6,809 nucleotides of DNA from an uncultured Rivibacter sp. (GTDB taxonomy: Bacteria > Pseudomonadota > Gammaproteobacteria > Burkholderiales > Burkholderiaceae). The stretch lies in NCBI GenBank assembly GCA_946480925.1, contig CAMLLU010000133.1, positions 1 through 6,809 of the forward strand. The letters run 5' to 3'. This document shows, piece by piece, positions 1 through 5,667 of this stretch (positions within the stretch are counted from its first letter, which is position 1; each line of letters begins with the position of its first letter). The position numbers and the translations under genes are program-made. The notes beneath the pieces are model-generated. The model was not told the DNA's origin and ran no database searches. It saw nothing but the letters and a program-made list of their open reading frames with translations.

Positions 1-962
1 ACAGCGACCGCCAGCTGCGTGTGCAGCTGAAGACCACCCAGCACGAAACCCAGCTCAACCTGGGGCACCTGGTGCACCAGGCCGACAACCACCGCGGCAG
101 CTTCCGCGGGCTGGGCTTCGAGCTGCGCACCGATGCGTGGGGCGCCGTCAGAGCCACCGGCGGCATCCTCATCAGCAGCTACGGCACCCAGGAGGGCGAA
201 CCGAGCGGCGACAACGTGGCAGCGCTGGCCTTGGCGCAGCAGGCCCAAAGCCTGGCCGAAGCCTTCAGCCGCGCGGCCGGCACCCACCAGACGGCCCGGC
301 TGGCGGCGCTGGTGGGCATCCGGCCGGGGGACACGGCACCGCTGAAGGCGATGCACCAGGCCCTGAACCACCAGGAGCCGGCCGGGGACACGCAGGTGCC
401 GCACAGCGGCGAGCCGATCATCGCGATCGCGGCCAAGGCCGGCCTTGCAATAGCCGCCGGGCAGCACCTCCAGTTCAGCAACGGGCAGGCCATCCACCTG
501 GGCAGTGGGCAGGACACCAGCGTGGCCAGCGGCGGGGCGCTGCGGGTGCACACCGGGCAGGCGCTCACGATGCTGGGTGGGGCCGTGCAGGCCGGCAGCC
601 AAGCCGCCGGCAGCGGGCTGGGCTTCATTGCCGCGCAGGGCGACGTGGTGATGCAGGCCCAGAGCGACACGCTGGAGATCGCAGCAGCCCTGCAGCTGGT
701 GCTGGGCAGTGCAGCCGGCAAGATCGACTTCGCCAGCGCCAAGAAGATCACCCTGGCCACCACCGGCGGGGCCAGCCTCACCATCGATGCGCAGGGCATC
801 CGGCCGCATTGCCCGGGCAAGATCACTGTGCGGGCGGCCACCAAGAGCATGCAGGGGCCGGCAACGGTGGAGACACCACCTCCCGACCTGCCGAAGTCGG
901 ACTTCTGCCTGCCGTGTTTCATGCGCGCCGTGCGCAGCGGCTCAGCCCTGGTGCCCGCATGA
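1..962 (+). CDS. vgrG: VgrG (TssI) type VI secretion spike protein, C-terminal part, 5' end outside window
   Basis: VgrG forms the trimeric spike that caps the Hcp tube of the type VI secretion system and carries effectors out of the cell. The reading frame is open from base 3, so the gene starts upstream; about 319 residues are visible. The first visible part (LGHLVHQADNHRGSFRG, then RTDAWGAVRATGGILIS) is the conserved block following the gp5-like OB region in betaproteobacterial VgrGs. From about base 400 to 850 there is a glycine- and alanine-rich repetitive beta stretch typical of DUF2345, the beta-helical needle extension. The protein ends in a short tail (LPKSDFCLPCFMRA) with no added enzymatic domain, so it appears to be a carrier VgrG. 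Its stop overlaps the start of the DUF4123 gene by 4 bases (ATGA, 959-962), which ties it to the downstream adaptor and effector. The family call is recognition from sequence; the cargo assignment is inferred from gene order. Confidence 0.93.
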   Translation, partial: SDRQLRVQLKTTQHETQLNLGHLVHQADNHRGSFRGLGFELRTDAWGAVRATGGILISSYGTQEGEPSGDNVAALALAQQAQSLAEAFSRAAGTHQTARLAALVGIRPGDTAPLKAMHQALNHQEPAGDTQVPHSGEPIIAIAAKAGLAIAAGQHLQFSNGQAIHLGSGQDTSVASGGALRVHTGQALTMLGGAVQAGSQAAGSGLGFIAAQGDVVMQAQSDTLEIAAALQLVLGSAAGKIDFASAKKITLATTGGASLTIDAQGIRPHCPGKITVRAATKSMQGPATVETPPPDLPKSDFCLPCFMRAVRSGSALVPA

Positions 963-1762
963 GCGAGTGCACTTCGTTTGCGCTGTTCGATGCGGCAGCG
1001 CTCAACACGCAGGAGCGCCAGGCCCTGCGGGCGGTGCCCGATGCCGTGTGGGCCTACGCCAACCAGTCCGACGAACAGGCCGCCGACATGGGGCCGGTAT
1101 GGGTGCCGCTCGACCAGGAGGCCGAAGCCCTGGTCACCCGCCTGTGGGCCGACGAAGCGCGGGCCTGGGCGGCATCGTGCGGCGAGGCTGAGGGTGACTA
1201 CCAGGCGCTGAGCCACCAGCTGCGCGGCCTGCGCTACGTGCACACGCACGATGGCCAGCGCTACTTCTTTCGCTTCGCAGACACACGCTGCCTGACCGCC
1301 ATGGCCGCGGCGCTGGCCGCCGACCGGAAAGAGCACCTCACCGGGCCCATCACGCATTGGCGGTACATGGGGCGCGACGGCCGGCCCGCGGCACTGCGGT
1401 CAAGAGCGAGCGGCATCCAGCCGGGGCTTCGCCGCCTGCGGGCCGAAGAACTGAGCGCCCTGCTGGAGGCCACCTGGCCCGACCAACTGCTCGCCAGCGC
1501 CGCAGACGAAGCCCCATCGGCCGTGGCCGCTGCGCCCATGGCACAGCGCCATGCGTGGGCGTGTGAGCTTTGTGCCTTGTTCAAGGCGCATCACGTGGAG
1601 GCCTACCCGGTGCAGCTGGAAGCCATGCTCTGCGTGCTGCGCACCCGCGGCGCGGCCGTTCAAGAGCCGGCGTTTGCGCGTGTGCTGCAACAGGCACAGC
1701 AGCAGGGGGCGCCGGAGCTGCTGGCGGCGTATCCGGCGTCTGTAGAAGAGGTGGGGCGATGA
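959..1762 (+). CDS. DUF4123 domain protein, probable T6SS effector adaptor/chaperone (Tap/TEC type)
   Basis: This 267-residue protein has the usual position and layout of DUF4123 adaptors, which bind an effector and load it onto a cognate VgrG. The N-terminal half (about residues 5-145) carries family-like features: an opening FALFDAA strand, then WVPLDQEAEALVTRLWADEA, and later RYFFRFADTRCL followed by HWRYMGRDGRP. The C-terminal half (about residues 165-265) is alanine- and leucine-rich and probably helical, ending in a glutamine-rich helix. The start at 959 was chosen because it overlaps the vgrG stop as ATGA; a longer open frame runs back to 137 but only antiparses vgrG. No signal peptide is seen, as expected for a cytoplasmic chaperone. 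The stop at 1760-1762 overlaps the first lipoprotein start. The family assignment rests on weak sequence motifs plus strong context, and the cargo is inferred to be the phospholipase at 3882. Confidence 0.8.
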   Translation: MSECTSFALFDAAALNTQERQALRAVPDAVWAYANQSDEQAADMGPVWVPLDQEAEALVTRLWADEARAWAASCGEAEGDYQALSHQLRGLRYVHTHDGQRYFFRFADTRCLTAMAAALAADRKEHLTGPITHWRYMGRDGRPAALRSRASGIQPGLRRLRAEELSALLEATWPDQLLASAADEAPSAVAAAPMAQRHAWACELCALFKAHHVEAYPVQLEAMLCVLRTRGAAVQEPAFARVLQQAQQQGAPELLAAYPASVEEVGR

Positions 1763-2247
1763 TGGTGGGGGCACGCCTTGTTGTGGCACTGCTGCTGGCC
1801 GCCGCACTCATGGCTTGCGCATCTGGCAAGGATGAGGGCATCGGCACCGGCATCACTGGCATCGACCACCTGGCCGATCACCTGGCCGATCACCTGAGCG
1901 TGCAGAACTTCTGGGTCGATGGGTACAACGCGGCGCAGGCGGGCAAGGGTGGAAGCACGGTGTGCTGCGCGACGTTGCCGCGCAAGTGGCGGCCGGGGTT
2001 GAAGGTCAACATCAAGTGGAACGTGACCAACTGGCGCGAGCGCACTTCGCAGTCGTTCGAGCGAGACGTGATGGTCGAGCCTTACGAAGAAGTCGGCCAG
2101 CTGTGGGTGCACTTTCTGGCTGACGGTAGTGTTCGTGTCGTCACGGCAATCAATGGGCCTCTCAGTCCCAACTATGCGGGGCCGCGTGATCCGATTCCTC
2201 CAAAACGTCCGTGGACCGACTATCCATGGCCAAGCGATAGCAAATGA
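1759..2247 (+). CDS. DUF3304-type lipoprotein, copy 1 of 4; probable Tle1 immunity protein (short signal peptide)
   Basis: A 162-residue predicted lipoprotein. A hydrophobic signal segment (residues 5-19) ends in the lipobox LMAC with the lipidated cysteine at residue 20. Ala follows it rather than Asp, which favours Lol transport to the outer membrane. The mature part carries the hallmark GGSTVCCATLPRKWRPGLKV with vicinal cysteines at 69-70, which I recognise as DUF3304-like. It also has VEPYEEVGQLWVHFL and a proline-rich end (GPRDPIPPKRPW). Lipoproteins beside T6SS phospholipase effectors usually act as immunity proteins that bind the enzyme in the periplasm; that role is inferred here. This copy lacks the 17-18 residue MNAF...RW leader of copies 2-4. 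It also has a 12-base in-frame duplication giving an extra ADHL (1870-1893). Its core (NIKWNVTNWRERTSQSFERD) matches copy 4. ATGATG offers starts at 1759 or 1762; AGAGG at 1747-1751 could serve either. Confidence 0.85.
   Translation: MMVGARLVVALLLAAALMACASGKDEGIGTGITGIDHLADHLADHLSVQNFWVDGYNAAQAGKGGSTVCCATLPRKWRPGLKVNIKWNVTNWRERTSQSFERDVMVEPYEEVGQLWVHFLADGSVRVVTAINGPLSPNYAGPRDPIPPKRPWTDYPWPSDSK
1870..1893 (+). repeat. 12-base in-frame tandem duplication in lipoprotein copy 1
   Basis: CTGGCCGATCAC occurs twice in succession, changing HLADHLS to HLADHLADHLS. Copies 2, 3 and 4 have a single version at the same place, so the duplication is derived in copy 1. It adds four residues in the region just after the lipid anchor. 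Confidence 0.95.
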
Positions 2248-2801
2248 ACGCCTTTAACCAGCACATCCCGCCGAGGACTTTTAGAGGTCGCATCGCCCGA
2301 TGGCTGGCACGCCTCATGTCCGTCTCTCTGTTGGCCACCACGCTCATGGCCTGCGCGGCCGGCAAGGACGAGGGCATCGGCACCGGCATCACCGGCATCG
2401 ACCACTTGGCCGACCACCTGAGCGTGCAGAACTTCTGGGTCGATGGGTACAACGCGGCGCAGGCGGGCAAGGGTGGGCGCACGGTGTGCTGCGCGACGTT
2501 GCCGCGCAAGTGGCGGCCGGGGCTGAAAGTGCAAGTACGTTGGGAGGTCGTCAATTGGCGAGACAGCAAAGGTGCTTGCTACATACGCGACGTACCGGTA
2601 GAGCCGTATGAGGAAGTCGGCCAACTGTGGGTGCACTTCCTGTCGGACGGCGGTGTTCGTGTGGTCAGTTCCATCGATGGGCCTCGCAGCCCTAGCTACC
2701 CTGGCCCACGCGACCTGATACCCCCCAAACATCCGTGGGACCAATACCCTCCTCCCAAGGAAGACTCTGACTGTCACCGCCGCGCGGAGCTGAACAAATG
2801 A
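2244..2801 (+). CDS. DUF3304-type lipoprotein, copy 2 of 4; probable Tle1 immunity protein
   Basis: A 185-residue paralogue of copy 1, starting in an ATGA overlap with it. The leader is long, with a basic n-region (RGRIARWLARL) before the hydrophobic stretch, and the lipobox LMAC places the lipidated cysteine at residue 37, again followed by Ala. The conserved frame is the same: GKDEGIGTGITGIDHLADHL, vicinal cysteines at 82-83 and VEPYEEVGQLWVHFL. The core differs from copies 1 and 4 (QVRWEVVNWRDSKGACYIRD) and brings a cysteine at 112. The C-terminus has a tail absent from copies 1 and 4, SDCHRRAELNK, with another cysteine at 177. A disulfide between 112 and 177 is possible but inferred. The codons of this tail contain GGAG at 2786-2789, eight bases before the start of copy 3, so the tail also supplies the next gene's ribosome binding site. 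Immunity function is inferred from context. Confidence 0.86.
   Translation: MNAFNQHIPPRTFRGRIARWLARLMSVSLLATTLMACAAGKDEGIGTGITGIDHLADHLSVQNFWVDGYNAAQAGKGGRTVCCATLPRKWRPGLKVQVRWEVVNWRDSKGACYIRDVPVEPYEEVGQLWVHFLSDGGVRVVSSIDGPRSPSYPGPRDLIPPKHPWDQYPPPKEDSDCHRRAELNK
2786..2797 (+). promoter_or_regulatory. Ribosome binding site for copy 3 encoded inside the copy 2 tail
   Basis: GGAG at 2786-2789 lies eight bases before the ATG at 2798 and is part of the codons for the copy 2 tail (RRAELNK). The equivalent place in copy 3, upstream of copy 4, reads AGAG and is weaker. The ends of copies 1 and 4 show no clear Shine-Dalgarno, so the next genes there probably rely on translational coupling through ATGA. 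Confidence 0.5.
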
Positions 2802-3358
2802 ACGCCTTCAACCACCACCACATCCCGTCGAGCACCTTTGGCGGCCGTATCGTCCGATGGCTGGCTCGCCTTGTTGTGGCTCTGCCGTTGACCACCACAC
2901 TCATGGCCTGCGCGTCTGGCAAGGACGAGGGCATCGGCACGGGCATCACCGGCATCGACCACTTGCCTGACCATCTGAGCGTGCAGAACTTCTGGGTCAA
3001 TGGCTACCGGGCGGCGCAGGCAGGCAAGGGAGGCAGCAACGTATGCTGCGCAACGCTGCCACGGAAGTGGCGGTCGGAACTGAAGGTGCAAATACGCTGG
3101 TCTGTGGCTGATTGGCAGGCGGGTACATGGACCTGCTATGTGCGTGAAGTGCCAGTTGAACCGTATGAGGAAGTCGGCCAGCTGTGGGTGCATTTCCTGT
3201 CAGATGGCAGCGTTCGTGTGGTCAGTTCTATCGAGGGGCCTCGCAGCCCTACCTACCCCGGGCCGCGCGACCTGATACCGCCTAAACATCCGTGGGACCA
3301 ATACTCACCACCACCTGCAGACCTCGACTGTCATCGCCGTGCAGAGTTGAACAAATGA
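2798..3358 (+). CDS. DUF3304-type lipoprotein, copy 3 of 4; probable Tle1 immunity protein
   Basis: A 186-residue paralogue with lipobox LMAC and lipidated cysteine at residue 38. It shares the MNAFN leader with copies 2 and 4, and the CASGKDEG start of the mature protein with copy 1. Its core is the most divergent of the four (QIRWSVADWQAGTWTCYVRE). Like copy 2 it carries one cysteine in the core and one in the C-terminal tail (DLDCHRRAELNK). Other substitutions in otherwise constant blocks include HLPDHL for HLADHL, VNGYRAAQ for VDGYNAAQ, and KWRSELKV for KWRPGLKV. The gene overlaps both neighbours by ATGA. It is open and complete, with synonymous differences across its length, so it appears to be a maintained older duplicate rather than a recent copy. 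A role in neutralising a different effector variant is inference. Confidence 0.86.
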   Translation: MNAFNHHHIPSSTFGGRIVRWLARLVVALPLTTTLMACASGKDEGIGTGITGIDHLPDHLSVQNFWVNGYRAAQAGKGGSNVCCATLPRKWRSELKVQIRWSVADWQAGTWTCYVREVPVEPYEEVGQLWVHFLSDGSVRVVSSIEGPRSPTYPGPRDLIPPKHPWDQYSPPPADLDCHRRAELNK

Positions 3359-3885
3359 ACGCCTTCAACCACCATCGCATCCCGCCGAGCGCTTTTGGTG
3401 GCCGTATCGTCCGATGGCTGGCACGCCTTGTGTCGGCCTCTCTGCTGACCACCGCGCTCATGGCCTGCGCCGCCGGCAAAGAAGAAGGCATAGGCACCGG
3501 TATCACCGGCATCGACCACCTGGCTGATCACCTGAGCGTGCAGAACTTCTGGGTCGATGGCTACAACGCAGCGCAGGCGGGCAAGGGCGGGCGGACGGTG
3601 TGCTGCGCGACGCTGCCGCGCAAGTGGCGGCCCGGGTTGAAAGTCAACATCAAGTGGAACGTGACCAACTGGCGCGAGCGCACTTCGCAGTCGTTCGAGC
3701 GAGATGTGATGGTCGAGCCTTACGAAGAAGTCGGCCAACTGTGGGTGCACTTTCTGGCTGATGGTGGTGTCCGTGTAGTTACGTCAATTGATGGCCCTCG
3801 CAGTCCCAACTATCCGGGGCCGCGTGACCCGATTCCTCCTAAGCATCCATGGACTGACTATCCGTGGCCGAGTGACAGCAAATGA
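3355..3885 (+). CDS. DUF3304-type lipoprotein, copy 4 of 4; probable cognate Tle1 immunity protein
   Basis: A 176-residue paralogue lying directly upstream of the phospholipase gene and overlapping its start (ATGA, 3882-3885). That makes it the most likely cognate immunity protein, though this is inferred. The leader resembles copies 2 and 3, and the lipobox LMAC puts the lipidated cysteine at residue 38, followed by Ala. The mature N-terminus reads CAAGKEEG. The core and C-terminus (TSQSFERDVM, then TDYPWPSDSK) match copy 1, including a 62-base stretch identical to it (3643-3704 versus 2005-2066). It has only the vicinal cysteine pair beyond the lipidated one. The start at 3355 was chosen over the longer open frame from 3292 because it overlaps the copy 3 stop, matches the MNAF start of copies 2 and 3, and the upstream part falls inside copy 3. 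Confidence 0.87.
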   Translation: MNAFNHHRIPPSAFGGRIVRWLARLVSASLLTTALMACAAGKEEGIGTGITGIDHLADHLSVQNFWVDGYNAAQAGKGGRTVCCATLPRKWRPGLKVNIKWNVTNWRERTSQSFERDVMVEPYEEVGQLWVHFLADGGVRVVTSIDGPRSPNYPGPRDPIPPKHPWTDYPWPSDSK

Positions 3886-5639
3886 GTGATCCGAACAACA
3901 CTTCCATTCCGGCTCATCCCCTTGGTCAGACGCCCGGTGTTCGGGCCGCATATCTGTGGCGTGCTCCTGCCGTGCAGAAGTGCGAAACCGTGCTGCACGT
4001 TGGCGTGTTCTTCGACGGTACGGGCAACAACATGGAGAAGGACAAACCGGTTTGGAAGGACAGCAATGTCGCCAGGTTGTTCCGGTCGTATCCCGACGAA
4101 CCGTATATGGGGTACTACCCGGCATATGTCCCAGGGGTCGGCACGCGCTTTCCGGAGATTGGAGAAGAAGAGCCGCTCTCCAGTGGCGCCGGCTTCGGTG
4201 CGGGCGGTGACGGGCGCATCAACTTCGGCCTGCTGCACGTCATCAATTCGATCCATCGGTCCGTGTCGCCCAGCGACCGGCCGTATGCGCCGCCGGACAC
4301 CGTGAAAGCCCTGTGCCGCAACGGGCGCAGGACAAGAACATCTGCAGGGCGTGGCGGAGAAACACGGCTGTCGCCGCTGGCAACGGTGGCAGACGAGTCG
4401 GCGCTGCGCCGCGTGGGCATGGACGAGCGGGGCGGCCTGCTGCTGGACAACGCCGCGCAGGCTCCTCAGCGCGCTGCATTCTTTAGGCGTGCCTGCACGC
4501 GCATCGCGCAGCAGATCGCCCAAATTGACAAACCCAAGCCCATCGAGCTCTTCATCGACGTGTTCGGCTTTTCACGCGGCGCAACCGAAGCCCGCACCTT
4601 CTGCAACTGGCTGCTCGAAATGTTCGAGGGCGACACGCTGTGCGGCGTGCCGGCCAGCATTCGCTTCCTCGGCCTGTTCGACACCGTGGCCTCGGTGGGG
4701 CTGCCAGCTTCGGCGGGCAGTCCGTTCGACGGCCATGCGTCGTGGGCCGACACGCCTTACCTGCGCATCGCGCCGCAGGTGAAGAACTGCGTGCACTTCG
4801 TGGCCATGCACGAAAACCGTGGTTCGTTCCCTTCCGAACTGGTGCGCCGCGAGGGGGTGCTGCCGGCGAATTGCCAGGAGTTCATGTTCCCCGGCATGCA
4901 CTCAGACGTGGGCGGCGGTTACGGCCCTGGCGACCAGGGCCGAGGGCCAGGCAAGAAGGACGAGGAAAAACTGTCGCAATTGCCGCTGCAGGTGATGTAC
5001 GACGCGGCCAAAGTGGCGAAGGTACCGCTCGAAAAAGCACTGGCCCGAGACGGCGCCTACGACCCCTTCAAGATCGCCCCCAACGTCCGCCAAGCCTTCG
5101 AAACCTTCATGTCTGCCCGCCAGAAAAGCCAGCCGGTGCGCGAGTGGCTGGTCGAGTACCTGGCGTGGCGCTATCAGGTTCGCCACCACTACAACAGCCT
5201 GCCGTGGCACGCACGCGCCACCAACGAAGACAAGGCGAACCTGCAAGGTGCCAACCAGCGCCTGCTCGACGACGTGGACGCGTTGAGGGGCCTGGAGCAG
5301 ACGGCCGGCCGCAGTCTCGACCCCGACAGCCCCGAAGGCCGCGAACAGGCGCGCCAGCGGGCCCGGGTGCGATCGCTCGAGCGTGAAGCGGCCGAGGTGT
5401 ATGCGCGCGTGAAGGCAGCGCCGCCCACCGACGCCGCCACGGCCGCGTTGTTCGCGGACTTCGTGCACGACTCCTATGCCGGCTTCCGCCCCTTCGACCA
5501 GCTCAAGCTCTGGGGCTGGGACCCGGTGCCGGGCTCATGGGAAGGCGAAGGGTATCTGCGCTGGCGCCGCCGCTATGAGGGCACGGACGAGCGGTTCACG
5601 CGGAACACCGAGCCTCGCCTTGAAGCGATGCCAGCCTAG
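3882..5639 (+). CDS. tle1: Tle1-family (DUF2235) T6SS phospholipase effector
   Basis: A complete 585-residue alpha/beta hydrolase of the DUF2235/Tle1 type. Family members are injected by the T6SS and hydrolyse glycerophospholipid acyl esters in target membranes. Visible family motifs in order are HVGVFFDGTGNN (39-50), the nucleophile elbow FGFSRGAT with Ser231 in GxSxG, LFDTVASVG with Asp267, and PGMHSDVGGGYG with His340. Ser231 and His340 are the likely catalytic residues; Asp267 is the likely acid, inferred from motif position. The C-terminal third (about 385-585) is mostly helical and charged and ends with DSYAGFRPFD followed by a Trp-rich segment; in this family it is usually linked to membrane or VgrG contact. 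There is no signal peptide, as expected for T6SS cargo. The gene starts within the stop of copy 4 and follows vgrG and the adaptor in one operon, supporting delivery by this VgrG. The reading frame appears intact. Confidence 0.93.
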   Translation: MSDPNNTSIPAHPLGQTPGVRAAYLWRAPAVQKCETVLHVGVFFDGTGNNMEKDKPVWKDSNVARLFRSYPDEPYMGYYPAYVPGVGTRFPEIGEEEPLSSGAGFGAGGDGRINFGLLHVINSIHRSVSPSDRPYAPPDTVKALCRNGRRTRTSAGRGGETRLSPLATVADESALRRVGMDERGGLLLDNAAQAPQRAAFFRRACTRIAQQIAQIDKPKPIELFIDVFGFSRGATEARTFCNWLLEMFEGDTLCGVPASIRFLGLFDTVASVGLPASAGSPFDGHASWADTPYLRIAPQVKNCVHFVAMHENRGSFPSELVRREGVLPANCQEFMFPGMHSDVGGGYGPGDQGRGPGKKDEEKLSQLPLQVMYDAAKVAKVPLEKALARDGAYDPFKIAPNVRQAFETFMSARQKSQPVREWLVEYLAWRYQVRHHYNSLPWHARATNEDKANLQGANQRLLDDVDALRGLEQTAGRSLDPDSPEGREQARQRARVRSLEREAAEVYARVKAAPPTDAATAALFADFVHDSYAGFRPFDQLKLWGWDPVPGSWEGEGYLRWRRRYEGTDERFTRNTEPRLEAMPA

Positions 5640-5667
5640 TGGAGGGTTCGATGGTGCATGACCTTGG

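Larger units (their letters stand above)
1759..3885 (+). repeat. Tandem array of four paralogous lipoprotein genes, unit about 490-560 bases
   Basis: Four head-to-tail copies of one gene fill this interval with no spacer. The 5' half of each mature coding part is very similar. For example, 62 bases are identical between copies 1 and 2 (1891-1952 and 2415-2476). A central block is variable. Copies 1 and 4 share the central block and C-terminus; copies 2 and 3 share an extended C-terminus. The layout fits local duplication followed by recombination between copies. Confidence 0.95.

Noticed and set aside
137..958. A long + strand open frame running from 137 into the DUF4123 gene, suggesting a 541-residue protein
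   Set aside because: The part before 959 overlaps vgrG in another phase and reads as low-complexity Arg/Gly/Ala-rich sequence typical of a GC-rich shadow. The ATG at 959 forms the ATGA overlap and starts the recognisable domain.
179..1357. A 392-residue minus-strand open frame opposite vgrG and the DUF4123 gene
   Set aside because: It lies fully antisense to two well-supported genes, shows no domain I recognise, and arises from high GC at third positions.
2220..2777. Minus-strand open frames opposite the lipoprotein array (also at 1660-2112, 2774-3193 and 3331-3750)
   Set aside because: They recur only because the sense genes are repeats of one another. Their shared residues mirror the sense sequence and they lack plausible starts.
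1759..3885. The tandem array as a CRISPR-like or mobile repeat structure
   Set aside because: Each unit is a full coding sequence with a lipobox and an overlapping start. There are no short regular repeats with spacers, and no inverted repeats or transposase.
4902..5468. A 188-residue minus-strand open frame opposite the phospholipase gene
   Set aside because: It is antisense to the conserved C-terminal half of an intact effector, with no recognisable motif.
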